Origin: Norana najaformis
Lineage: Eukaryota; Annelida; Clitellata; Crassiclitellata; Hormogastridae
Length of the DNA stretch: 64,000 bases
Assembly (NCBI GenBank): GCA_964023275.1
Contig: OZ029914.1
Location: forward strand, 10,981,561 to 11,045,560
Direction of reading: 5' to 3'
The notes under the pieces are model-generated. The model was not told the origin of the DNA. It saw only the letters and a list, made by a program, of their open reading frames with translations, and searched no databases. This document shows, in pieces, positions 35,400-47,090 of this stretch. The position numbers and the translations under genes are program-made. Positions within the stretch are counted from its first letter, which is position 1, and each line of letters opens with the position of its first letter.

Positions 35400-36188
35400 A
35401 CGATAAGCTTACGTTTAAGCAACAATTGGCTAAAATCAATCTACCTGTACTACATTTAGAGTTTCCTCACATCACCTTCTGAGTCACTGTTTATGACCTT
35501 GGCATTGAGTTGGATCAGGAGCTCTCTTTTAAGGCTCAGGTACATCGTCTTTGTCGTAGTTGCTACTACCAGCTACGGCAACTTCGTGTTCTCTCAAACA
35601 CATCATCTAAGACTTTGGTTCCTGCATTTGTCACTAGTCGGTTGGACTACTGCTCTTCTTTATATGTAGGACTCCCTGATGTACGGCTTTTGTGCCTGGA
35701 ATGTGTGTTGCGGGCGGCTGCACGGCTTAATGGTGGCACCTCTAGGTTTGGTCATGTCTCTGATTTCATGCGGGATGAGTTGCACTGGCTTCCTATGACT
35801 CAGCGCATCCACTATAGGGTTATCGTCTTTGTTTGGAACTCCTTGTTGGGTATTGCCCCCTCTTACTTGAGGGAGCTTTGCCTTCCTGTCAGGCCAATTT
35901 GGGACGTGCTTCTCTTCGCTCCTCTGCTAGTGGTAATCTATTAGTGCCTCGCGCTCGCACCTCGACCATGCAGCGTCGTGCTTTCTCTGTTGCTGGGCCA
36001 ACCCTCTGGAACGGACTTCCTGTTACTCTACGTCTTCTACCCCGGGATTTTACTTCTATCTTCTATTCTTCTCTTAAGACTGTTCTCTTTCGCCAAGGTT
36101 GGTTTGGGAGCGTCTCTGAGTAGTTTTCTTGAAGGGGCGCTATATAAGTGTTCCGTATAAATAAATAAAAAAATAAAAAATAAATAAT
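35400..36188 (+). mobile_element. CR1/L2-like LINE, 5'-truncated, in intron 1
   Basis: Encodes the RT C-terminal part: LCRSCYYQLRQLRVLSNTSS, TSRLDYCSSLYVGLP, ELHWLPMTQRIHYRV and, after a frameshift near 35900, FSVAGPTLWNGLPVTLR. It ends GGGGCGCTATATAAGTGTTC with an A-rich AAATA tail. Gene 1 intron 1 lacks it, so it inserted after the duplication. Confidence 0.85.
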
Positions 36189-36311
36189 GACACAACGGAA
36201 AGTCACGACACTTCACTGCATAGTTGAGATTTTAATTTCACAGAAATAAAATGAGGTAATCATTAAGAATTATGTGACAGAAATAAATTATGTTTAATTG
36301 TGAAATTTCAG

Positions 36312-36611
36312 AAGCAGAGTTGATTGTGATTCCTCGCGACACTGAAGTGAAGGTTAATGATTCGACTTACATGAACTGTTCGACGTCGCTTGAAGCGGAG
36401 AATGTCCAATGGCGTCATGGCAGCAATTATGTTTACAATGGAATAGATATTCTACAGCCGTATGATGTCAGATTTTCGGTTGAAATAAACTCGTCTACAG
36501 GAACAAGCAATTTAGTTATTCGATCAGTCCAACCTTCAGATGCCGGACAATACGAATGCGTAGAGGATGTAGGATTTGGAGAACAAAGATCGGCTCAGCT
36601 AATAGTGTTAG
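36312..36611 (+). CDS. Gene 2 exon 2: first Ig-like domain
   Basis: 300 bp, TTTCAG acceptor, G|GTATGT donor. Ig landmarks are YMNCS, VQWRHG and DAGQYEC. Against gene 1, codons 1-49 show 16 amino-acid-changing and 2 synonymous differences, while codons 50-100 show 4 and 8. The tip residues around the CDR3-like loop (EDVGFGE against EDEGHGE) also change. Confidence 0.87.
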
Positions 36612-37231
36612 GTATGTTTATATTTTACCTCTTTTAAAGATTTTAAAAGCATTGTTTCCTAATACCTGACAACATGTGCCATAGCACTCACGGACATACA
36701 CTGTCTACTGTCGAAACACATTCAGAGCTGTCTGCCGCTGAAGTTTTCCAATTATTTCAAAAGGCCACAGTAGTCTGGTTACAGACTGCAATTACATTTT
36801 TTAAATACTACTTGATATACGCTGTTGGATGATGGATGTTCTGCTTTTACATGAGGCTGGTTTCAAAAGGAAAAACTCAATTATTCGCCTTGTTTATCAA
36901 CAAAATGCTTATCACTCCAAAACTGTTAAATTATCGCATTACTTACATTATGCTTGAAAATATGTCGACTTAATCGGGGCCCTATTAATCTATGCTTGAG
37001 ACCCTATTAGTCTAAATAACCAGATAAACAAACTCTGTGCAAAACGCTTCCTATTTAAATACTTTTTAGAGAATTACCACAATTATAAACTTGAAAAAAA
37101 TAAATCTAATGAGGTCAGCAGATTACAATAATTTCTCCAATACCAAAATATTCGTCTCAGTTTAAAGTCGCGTGTTTATAGTCGGATAGTCGGTAGAATC
37201 CCTAAGATATTGCAAATCTAATGTGTTTTAG

Positions 37232-37555
37232 ACGACGATCCCGTCTGCAAATCTAGCATACATTCAAATGGAGTCATTGGACCAAACACTTGCGGTATAG
37301 AACCAGGAGACGTCAAACTTTCATGTAGCGTAAAATACCATGGGAACATTTTACCAAGTCTTCTATGGAAAGCGAGGGGAGACAATCAATCCGTCATAGA
37401 AGGCCTGGTCAACTTTATCACCAATAAGAATGATGTCACCTACACACTAATGATGAAAAGTACAATTGATCTAGATAACTCTTCGTTTATTTGCCAGACG
37501 ACGAGAACTTCCAACAGAAACTACAGTTGTTCATCTGACGTCATCAAAATTTTAT
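37232..37555 (+). CDS. Gene 2 exon 3: second Ig-like domain
   Basis: 324 bp, TTTTAG acceptor, T|GTGAGT donor, phase 1-1. Landmarks VKLSCS, LLWKARG and SSFICQTT, with the same extra cysteines as gene 1 (PVCK, NTCG, NYSC). One codon longer than gene 1 in the QSVIEG region. Confidence 0.8.
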
Positions 37556-38650
37556 GTGAGTACACATTCCCATCTGTAGTGAAACAGAGGCAGGGCATCG
37601 ATAATAATATTAGTTTATTACTTTCGTTGCTTTATTGTTGTTCATGTTTGAGGTTAGTAGTAGACAACTATATGAACAAAATTTAAATTGTAATTGTTCA
37701 CATTACTGAATGATTAACTTGTGCGACTTTAGAAATTTGACTGTCTAAACATTCAATACTAAAACGCCCTTTTTCTAAAAATGAGGATAGCGTAAGATGA
37801 AGATTTAAGATTGGAGCAAAGGGCTCATTAACGGATTGGGTAACAGCAGCCTGCGAAAGGCAGACAAGCAGAAAAAGCGAAGGAACTAAAGTAACCCGAA
37901 GAACATAGTAAGAAGGGAAAAGATAAACCATTCAAACTGTGCTGCCGACGGGTAGGACTAACAGACGTTCTAAAACGTTCTCCAAGTGGATGACATGGGA
38001 AGATCACAGTTACTGAATATGAGTGTTACGCCGGTAAAATTCCGAGTTGATTTGGAAATATTGCTATGCAAGTTGCAGGAAATCGGCGTAGTTGTAAATA
38101 GGCCTCCGTTGTATATATATTCAAATAATACTCTTCTTCAGTTCTCCTTTTTTAAAGTAACATACTGCTAAGTGTCCCATCAATCGCTTGTGTACATGAG
38201 CATCGCAAACGTTTCATAGCAGTACCTTTAAGCTACTTCTTTTTGCTGTTACCTACACGGAAACATTGCTCCAAAGCTCCACGCGGAACGTCGCGCATAC
38301 ACTCATTCTTCGGCAAATCCCAAGGTCCTGGAAACAAAGCTTTGTTAATTTCTGACTATCTTTAAAGCAGGACAAGCAGTTGGCTGTACATGCTTGCAAG
38401 TGCAATGCTTGTAATTGCATCAACCTAAAACAAAAAAAAATTGTTGCCTTGTGTTCAGTCAACCATGCATTATACCATGTGTCACATACATGGTTTTTGA
38501 AAATCATGTTTTGTAATATAAAATCAGAGCAGAGGCCAGCGCATTGCAGGACTGGTCGTTAACTTTCCAGCTTATGCCGGTACGAAATTTAACTACTCAG
38601 CGAAAGAGAAAAGTGTGCGCAAAAATGTTACATGGAGTTTACTCAGCGCG

Positions 38651-38712
38651 TTAGAACCCGCAATCGTTGAATAACACACCAAGTTCGCTAACGAATAGAC
38701 CACATGTCGTGC
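38651..38712 (-). repeat. tRNA-derived SINE relic in intron 3
   Basis: Counterpart of 6503-6570 at the same intron position, more decayed. Confidence 0.5.
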
Positions 38713-38840
38713 CCATTAGACCATAACCTTAAATACACGAAATGGTTACTTTTCAGTTGTATTATTTCTGTAGCATCAATGTATTGTTCATGCATGAAGT
38801 AGTTTGATGCTTCAACACCTTTGGTATTTAATTTAATCAG

Positions 38841-39086
38841 ATGTCATCAGCAGCAAAGTAACAGTTCACATGACAATGAATGACGAAGTCAGTTGTTTTG
38901 CGAATACCAGCCAATCATGCAGTTACAAATGGAAATGGTTCAGTGGCGATGATTCGATTACAGTGTCTAATAATCAGACTTTAAAACCAAATAGAGTTGG
39001 ATGGCATCGGTGCGAAGCGACGTGTTCTATAAGGAACCTATCATGTACAGTGGAGCCTATGTATGCTGAAGTTTATTCAACTCCAG
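38841..39086 (+). CDS. Gene 2 exon 4: third Ig-like domain
   Basis: 246 bp, AATCAG acceptor, G|GTAAGA donor. Contains EVSCFANTSQSCSYKWKWF and HRCEATCSIRNLSCTVEP. Equal in length to gene 1 exon 4. Cysteine pattern conserved. Confidence 0.8.
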
Positions 39087-39485
39087 GTAAGAGTTAATTT
39101 GCTCTTATTGTTGGCATTTATGTTGAATTACGGTAGCATTGATTTTCTATTTTCTCGCGCTAAAATTCCTACATGGATGGGTTAACTTTTAACTTTCTAA
39201 CGTTCTGTTCTGAAACTTTGCATTTAAAATCGGCCATTTGGACGGCTTTGGCACCCAGTTAGTTTATTCTACAGATGATTTGTAGAAGACTTTTTAGATA
39301 CTTCGTTACTTTTACTTAGATACTTTTATAAAGATTTTCCAACGAAAGATTTTTACAGTTATCCCAACTTTTAGGAGTCGTTTGACCTGGACAAGTCTGT
39401 TAATCAATATTTTAATCTCTAACATAATTTATGAATGACAACACTATTCTCTTAATTTATTGAAGTAGCATATTTTTTGTTTTAG

Positions 39486-39581
39486 CTACCAGAGGACAAA
39501 ACCTGTTGCCATTGTTGGTTCTGCTTCTTCTATCAGTGATTGTATTAATCTGTGTGGTCATATATCTCTGGAGGAAAATCA
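39486..39581 (+). CDS. Gene 2 exon 5: transmembrane segment
   Basis: 96 bp, TTTTAG acceptor, A|GTATGT donor. ATRGQN, then LLPLLVLLLLSVIVLICVVI, then YLWRKI. Fewer basic residues follow the membrane segment than in gene 1 (YRRWRRN). Confidence 0.85.
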
Positions 39582-39849
39582 GTATGTAAAAACCTGGTTT
39601 ATTAGAGTTTAAACTTCTTGCTCTCAGTAGTTTGCATAACAAAGCCACCAACAGCAAGACATATATCAACCGTAACAGCTTAGCAACTTTCCCTTATTCC
39701 CTTTTTGAATATGTGCGTGTATGTTTGCGTGTACTGAAAGCAACGCAGATGGGTATGAAAAGGAAACATTTCGATAGTGGAGTACATATTGTTAGTGAAT
39801 GGCAGACTGAAACTGCTGTACATTAAAGGTTTGTTGTTGAACACACGGT

Positions 39850-40735
39850 TGTCACAGTCCAGATTTCAGTCTAGATACGATCTTCCACACACGATCTGCA
39901 CTCGTTACAGACGTCGGTGTTCAGGATTAGATGGTCTATCATATTCTAAATCTCCGACTAGTGCAACCAACAAGTTTGACTCTGATTCGTAATCTCATTT
40001 TTTTCATCTAAAACATTGAGTCTTGAGCTCTATTGTCACCACCTTTCCGAAAGAATGCTTCAATGGCTTGGGCCCAATCATCACATCCATTGTCAATTTC
40101 TCAACTTCTCCCTTGCTGAAGGCTGACTCCCAGCCAGTTTCGCTCATGCTGTGGTTGATCCTCTTCTTAAAAGCCATCTCTTTGTCTTGATGATCTATCA
40201 AACCATCGCCCCAACACTGCTCTCAATTTCATTCCCAAACTCCTGAATGATGTAGTTGCTAGTCGCCTGAGCTGTCACTTCTCGTCCCAAAACCTGTACC
40301 TTCTTTTCCAATCCGCCTACCGCAAACACCATTCCACTGAAACTGTACTACTTACCACACACAATGACATAATCAGATCTATGGATAATGGAAAAGTAAC
40401 TGGCCTTATTCTTCTTGACTTGTCTGCAGCGTTTTATACAGTTGGTCATGATATACTCAATCACCGTCTCGAATACTGGTTCGGTCTATATATTTCCGCA
40501 CCCAATTGGTTTGCATCTTACCTACACTGTCATACTCAACCAATCCGTATAAATCAACTCACTTCTGCGCTCAGTGTTTTGAATTGCGATGTTCTAGAAG
40601 GTCACAAGGTTCTCTACTGTGCCCGCTCCTGGTTACGTTATTTATCACTCCACTCGTTTCAGTACTCACTGATATCTCTCTAGACTACCATTTCTATGCA
40701 GATGCTGCCCTACTCTTCTTTTCATTTAATTAATA
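39850..40735 (+). repeat. CR1-like LINE, RT part (family B, left part)
   Basis: Plus-strand RT fragments: FQSAYRKHHSTETVLLTTHN (RT motif region) and GLILLDLSAAFYTVGHDILN (motif A). Frameshifted. It continues after a nested minus-strand LINE at 42630-43685. Confidence 0.75.
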
Positions 40736-40736
40736 A

Positions 40737-42620
40737 TTATTTTTTAAAGCATTTATTACGCGCTCAAATACAGTGAACCTGAATCTAAGGCGCGGATGTA
40801 TGTTCGCTAGGGGGCTAAGATTGAGTCATGCGAAGGCCAGATTGAAAAAGTGAATCTAGACAAGTTATTTAAATGATAATGGCTAGTTGGCAAGTCGAGC
40901 TGTTTGTGATAAACAATTACACAAACGAGGAGCACAGCAGCTGAAAGCAAGTGATCCTAAATTGTCAGGACAATCGGTTCTAGCAACTAGCCAGTATCTG
41001 AAGAACGCAACAGTCTAGGAGGGTGATATGGAGTTAGTAATGTATTAAAAATACGCCATTCGACAGGAAGTCAATTAAATTCACGAAGTCGATCTATGGC
41101 ATTTGATGATGACGATGAAGAAGAAGAACATTCAGTAAACTTAGAAAGAGAGTTTTGAACTCTCTGGAGCTTTCTAGATTGAAAGAGGACATACCATATA
41201 GCACCGCATTCGCATAGTCGCAAATCAACAAGTAAACAAGCAACTGCTTCAGCCATGTCATCAGTAAGAGATGCCTGTTGTGACGAAATGTCCTAATGTG
41301 GTAGACACAAGACCTGCAATAAGAAGACACTTGCAAAATCATAATGAGGATGTTATATTTGTCATTGATGACCCCAAACGATTTAATGTTGTCTGTTAAC
41401 AGCAGCTTTCAGAAAGGTCAACAGATGAAAGAGAAGAGTAAGACCGCATTCGCTGGATGGTGGTTAAAAGAATTGCCTCTGACTTATCTCTTTTGATTGC
41501 AAGGGCTTTAAGGCAGAACCAAATGTGAAGAAAGAACAGGCAGAGTTTAAGTTCAGTTCAAGAGAGCGACGTAGAGTTGAGTATCAACAGCATAGTGCTG
41601 GCTCGTTGTATTGTGGATGCGTGTAATTTGACAAATAAGCGAAATAAAGACGGAAAAACAGAAGGGGTCCAAGGAGGGAACCATGTGGCATACTTGAACG
41701 ACAAGCAACAGGATCAGAGCGAGATGAGTTTTTTGCAACTCGGTGAGAATGATCATTAAGGTAAGAAAATATGCAGAGAAGAGCAGAACCCAAAATGCCG
41801 AATAATATATTATAGAGTCGAGACAATACAATGCTAGTACCAAATGCGTCATTCAAATCGAGAGACATAAGAAGAGATGCTTTGTCAGAATCCATTGAAT
41901 TAAATACGTTGTTTAGTGTTCCACTGAGAGCAGTCTCCGCTGAATGTTGTTTACGATATTGAAAAGAACTAAACTTCAAACAAATTACATGTCTCTGAAG
42001 TGGTACAAGAAATAGGCGGTCAACCAGTTTAGAGATAATGTTATTAAGATAGGAAATAGGTCTATAATTAGTCAATCGGTACTTACCTAGACCAGGCTTT
42101 TTACTAGAGGTGTCACAAGAGCAGTTCTAAACGCAGATAAAAAACGGCCTTCAGAAAAGGAAAGATTAGCCATATGAGGGAAGTTGGAATGAAGTCAAGT
42201 TGTGATGACTTAGGTCGAACATTTCGATTGAGTCTTACAACTTTCTGTGTAGTAACTGGAGATACGGTACAGGACTCTCGCCAGAGTGTCGAACATCAGG
42301 AAACAGTTTTGTCCTATCTAGTCTAACCTACGCATTGATATTGCGGTTTTTAAATTAGATATGTTAACAGCAAAGAATTTTGAAAACCGACCCATTGTGT
42401 TTTGACCTCAAGGTCATTAGATTCACCGAAGAAACCGTTCGAAGAGTGAAGCAGTTTCTTTACAATGCTCCATCGGCCTCTAGTAGTTTTGACTATGTCC
42501 AACTGGACACAGTCGAACTGCGATCGAGATGTTACAATTAGTTTGTTCGACATCCTGCGAAATTTTCACTAGGTATTTCTTTCACTTTCCTGCTGAGTTT
42601 TCTTCCCACGACGTTCCAGA
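40737..42620 (-). mobile_element. CR1-like LINE nested in family B LINE
   Basis: Minus-strand pieces: GRWSIVKKLLHSS (42450), FSEGRFLSAFRTALVTPL (about 42150), TNYRPISYLNNIISKLVDRL (42070), FQYRKQHSAETALSGTLNNV and SLDLNDAFGTS (motif A), then stops. The 3' end reads GCGCGTAATAAATGCTTT with an AATTATT tail at 40737. It inserted into the plus-strand LINE. Confidence 0.75.
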
Positions 42621-42629
42621 CTATGATGA

Positions 42630-43685
42630 TCTCGCTTGTTTTGCTTTGCTTCAGCAGAAAGCCGTTTAGTGATTGGGAGATTTTCGAAAGTAGGTGGAAA
42701 TACGCGCAACTTTATCCAGCTCCCTCAGGACTACAGTAGAAATTTGCTCTGCAAAAACAATAGTTCCACGTCTAATTCTGGTCTCCAACTACTTGCTTCT
42801 GTTTTTGGCGATTTTCAATCTTGGATACCAGTAATGAATTATGTTTGAATCCTTCTAAAACCAAATTTCTTCTCCTAGAAACAAGCCAACAACTCTGCAG
42901 ATTTGAATGACTTACGTCTGTTAAGTTGGGTTCCTTACTTATTAACCGTTCTGAATGTGCACGCAGTTTGAGGAGTTGTTTGATTTCACCATGCCATTTT
43001 CTAATCATGTTCAGGCCATATGCAGATCAGCTCAATTTCATATATGAGATATTCGTAGAATCAGATAGGTTTTGCTCAAACTATCTTAATCCAGCTAGCC
43101 AATGCATCGGATTCCAGCAGACTTGACTACTGTAACTCACTCCTTATTGGTATTACTAAGGGAGATCTGTACAAACTACAAATGGTTCAAACTTCTCTGG
43201 CCATAGCCATAATATAATGTATGAATCCAATATCGCGTTCAATGATCTGGCTAGCCATTGTGCAAAGAATCTGTTTCAAAATATGTCTTATAGTTCACAA
43301 ATACATTTAAATTAGCCAACGTATCTCTGTTCCATGCTCCCTCCTCATACCAGCAAATATTGCTTTCGATCAATGGACACAGTGACTTTTGCTGTGTCCA
43401 GCACCAGAACAGTGTTGGACTCTTGGGTCTTCTCGGTAGTTTGTCCAAAGCTTTGGAATTCACTGACCAGTTCAGTTAGTTCTGTCAGGTCTAAACTAAG
43501 GATACATCTGTTTCAACTTGCTTACCTACGACTGCTTGACTTCCGGTTTCTATGACCTATCGGAATTAGACCTCGCTTATCCAGCGGATTGGGATTTTGA
43601 TTGCGACTTCACTTGAAGCGTCCATCGACTGATGCCTTATGGCAATATAATAACGGCATTATATAAGTCTTTAGATTAGATTAGA
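42630..43685 (+). repeat. CR1-like LINE 3' part (family B, right part)
   Basis: Aligns with 7990-8642 and 10208-10445 of gene 1 in the matching intron. Contains CNSLLIGITKGDLYKLQMVQ and ends in a (GATTA)n tail before a microsatellite. Confidence 0.7.
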
Positions 43686-43915
43686 TTATTCATGCATGCA
43701 CGTAGGTACGTATGCATATATTTACGTTAAGTACGTAAGTATATCGGTATGCTTGCATGTATGTATGCATATATCTATGCATGCATGCATGTGAGTATAT
43801 GGATGTATGAAGAGTGTGCTTGGATGCATATGTATATTTGTATGGATGTATTTATATGTATACATGTATGCATGGGTGCATATGTAGGTGTGTATATGTG
43901 TATGCGTAGCAGATA
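43686..43915. repeat. GTAT/TGCATGTA microsatellite
   Basis: Third microsatellite of this type, at the place matching 10446-10830 in gene 1. Confidence 0.88.
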
Positions 43916-44360
43916 TCGTATTCGAAATTCAGCTACGTGTTAAAAGTTCGATAGGTAGGGTACATGTGTATTTATTGAATTATATTAAGCCAGCATCTAC
44001 TAACCAGCATCTTAGGTATTATATCAGTTTTTGGTCTGGGAACCAGCGGATTATTCGTCAAGCGAAACATGAAAGGCAATGAAACAGCGTACAAATGTTT
44101 GAAGAATGGAAATCAGAACGAGGCGGACCTTACTGCTTGGGCGAGCAAACGATTTGTGACGTACAGTACAGGAAAATTCTTTAGTTGACCGGAGACTGTT
44201 GAGCTTGTAAGACACCGCACAACAACATTCCATAAACTCCGGTTCGTTTCCGACGTAAACTACGAGATTGATAATCAAGAGAAGGCAGAGTGAACCAGGA
44301 AGACTTGCTATCGATCGTATGTGAATCGGCCGAAAAAGTGTCTTGAACGATTATAGCGAA

Positions 44361-46270
44361 GTGTTGGCACCACGAGGGTTATGTATATCACACTACAGGG
44401 ATTACGAGGTCAATTTGCTCAAGCAGCCGCATCAAACGGCCTTGACCGATTGTGCAGACAACCAAATAGCTGTTTAACAATGTCGAAACGATCCACTTTA
44501 AATTGTGTGGCATATGGATGTAACAATTTTTAACACCCGAAACCAAGGCCGCCGTAATACGATTTCATTGGTAAGTTGTTTATTTTGTGTTTTTAGTTCT
44601 GTAATGTATGCTTCTAAATGAAATGCAAAAAGTCTCGTTTTAAGCTGAGCTTGATTGCGTGTGTCGGTCGCATTTTGGAAAATTTATCGTTTTAACATCC
44701 CCGATTTATTTATTTGTGTTTTAATATTTATTTTAATGTATAAGCTTCGAAATGAAATGCAAACAGTTTCATTAAGCTACGTATTTCATGTTTCCTATTG
44801 GAACAAATTGAACAATAAATATAGACAGTGTTATAATATTTGAACCAACATAGACCTAATTAATTACTGCTAGCAAACAGATCGTGGTGTAAGTGAATAA
44901 CTTTTTCGCATTCTGTTATAGGTTTCCAAAAGATCCGAAACTCATAAAGAATTCGTAAGTTCGTGTGCACCGTGACGACTGGGAGCCTACTGATTACTCA
45001 CTTATCTATTCCGTTCATCAAGTGGGCTTTCACTGACAATTTGCAAAATTTTCAGACAATAGAAGGTATGCGAGCAGGCAACAAGCTGCATGAGAGGCAG
45101 TTTCAGTAGTCCAGCAGAAAAGTGTGAAGTTGCCATTGTATGCTCTTAGTGCTTCTGTAGCTAATGCTTTAGTGTTCTCTCAGACAACATTGAACCTGTC
45201 ACAGTTTCAAGGATGTGAAGCGACTGTTCAGTTCATTCCGACAGTTGATCGTCTGTTCGATTTACTTAATAGTCACAACCTTATTGCTCGTGGATACAAG
45301 GCACCAGTGCGGATGACAAATGAAGCAGTCTGGAGGCCTTTGTTGCCGAAGCACAGAGGTACTTACGTGGATTGAAATTAGCTTGTGGACAACTGGTAAG
45401 CCAGAGTTTGCGCAAGACTGTTGTTGTTGGTGTCATACTGTTAAGCATGAGTGCAGTGTCATTATTTGACACACACGTGAAGGATGAGTCTGCTTTGAAA
45501 TATCTGCTAACGTATAAAGTGAGCCAGGAGCACCTTGAGCTCAGTGCTGTAAGAAGCCGTGGAGGATGGAACAATAACCCATTTCAGCTGCCATTTGAAA
45601 GCAGCTTGGAAAAGACTGCTGACACAACAGCAAGTGCAGGAAGTGAAAACTGGCAACTATATGTCCAGTTTAAACGATTTTATCTCGAATAGACAGGTAG
45701 GACAAGGTTGATATAGCTACTGTTGCAACTCTACGACTCACTGATATATTGATTAAGGTGGCGATGAATCCGCAGATTCTGAAACTTATGGAGGAAAGAT
45801 TGAAATTGGCACTTTGTCCAAATTGATAGAAAATGCGGTAGCGTGTAATGCTAGTTTTGTTGTTCACAAGTTAACAAAACGTCTTGCTTGCAATGATTGA
45901 TTGCAAAGGCGGTGATGAACCGTTTCCTACAGATTCTGGACTTCTGGAAACCAAAAGCCGTGGAGGCCTCCTGCGAACTTCTAACGATGTTGTAATGCTC
46001 TGGAAAGCTAGTGAGTCATACTTCAGAAGGAAGATGGGTCCAAAAGACAAAAACCAGTAAATGCTACAAATCTGAAAACTGTTCTAACTACATATATACT
46101 TCTATCTTTCATTGGGAGCAACATCTTTTTTGCACTAATGGACCATTCCACTGGGACTGAACCAATCGGGTTCAACGGGCTCAGCTGATGAAAACAGTTG
46201 TTGAAGAATATCTTTGTGTCGGCTGCACCACCAGGGCAGATGCTCCACAAGAAGCATTCACAAACAAACC
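44361..46270 (+). pseudogene. P-element/THAP9-like transposase relic
   Basis: Starts with a THAP-like N-terminus (SKRSTLNCVAYGCNN at 44478) and, after an intron-like gap, FPKDPKLIK (44930) and VHRDDWEPTDYSLIYSVH. Then QFQGCEATVQFIPTVDRLFD and LLNSHNLIARGYKAP (45200-45310), ALKYLLTYKVSQEHLEL and SAVRSRGGWNNNP (45495-45580), and SRGGLLRTSNDVVMLW (about 45955). These are diagnostic of P/THAP9 transposases. Several stops and frameshifts are present, and the catalytic middle is missing. It lies in gene 2 intron 5 and is absent from gene 1. Confidence 0.8.
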
Positions 46271-47039
46271 AAGCGATTCAAATTGAATAAAACTGTGATT
46301 TTTAGTGACCAGTTGAATATCTGGTATCTTCGCTATTTGTTACTTACTACATAGGATAAGAATACTTGGTAACGAAGTTACTGTTTGATCCAATTATTTT
46401 GCTTGCATAATTGTCCAAGTTTTATTGCAAACTTCAGTTTGGATTCAGTTTGGAGTCTTCCATGTTATCCTTTCTTATTTAGCAGACGAACTGCATACAT
46501 CTAGAATGAAAGTAGAATGATACTCCGATGATATGTGATTCCCTCAATGAATTATGACACAATGATCATTTCTGTCACTGGTTTGAATGAACAAAGCCGC
46601 CTTCGTCAGCTGGGCCTACACCAAAAAGAATCACTGCAGCTATGATTACACCTCTACCAGTCAAACGGCCTTGTTCGTAAAGGCGTTGTTGAAGGTGTAG
46701 GACGCCCAGGTGTTGTAACAACAGTACTGACTGACATAGAAGAATGGACTACAAAAGAAAGTTTAATAAATGAGAACAAGAAGCTCAACATTCATCTAAA
46801 ACGGAAAGTTTTACAACAGGGAAAAGAAAGGAAAATCAAAGGAAAGGTTTCAGAGAGGTCTACTGCCATCTTCTCTAAAACTAAAAGCATCAAATATTTC
46901 TAGGAAAAAATCAAAGATTCAAAAGAACGGAAAGAAAGACAGCGATGAAGAGACAGTTTATATTGCGTGTGGTTAGTTTTATAGAGAGAACAGGGTGTAG
47001 TCCAAAACATGTAACCGCTGGTCGCATGAAGACTGTGGA
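46271..47039. other. Intron sequence, nothing recognised
   Basis: Some degraded plus-strand frames (46570-46900, Lys-rich) may be further transposon sequence. No domain is recognisable. Confidence 0.35.
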
Positions 47040-47090
47040 GACTTAAGCCATCTTGATTTTTCATCAACATCATCATCAATAACCGTGGGC

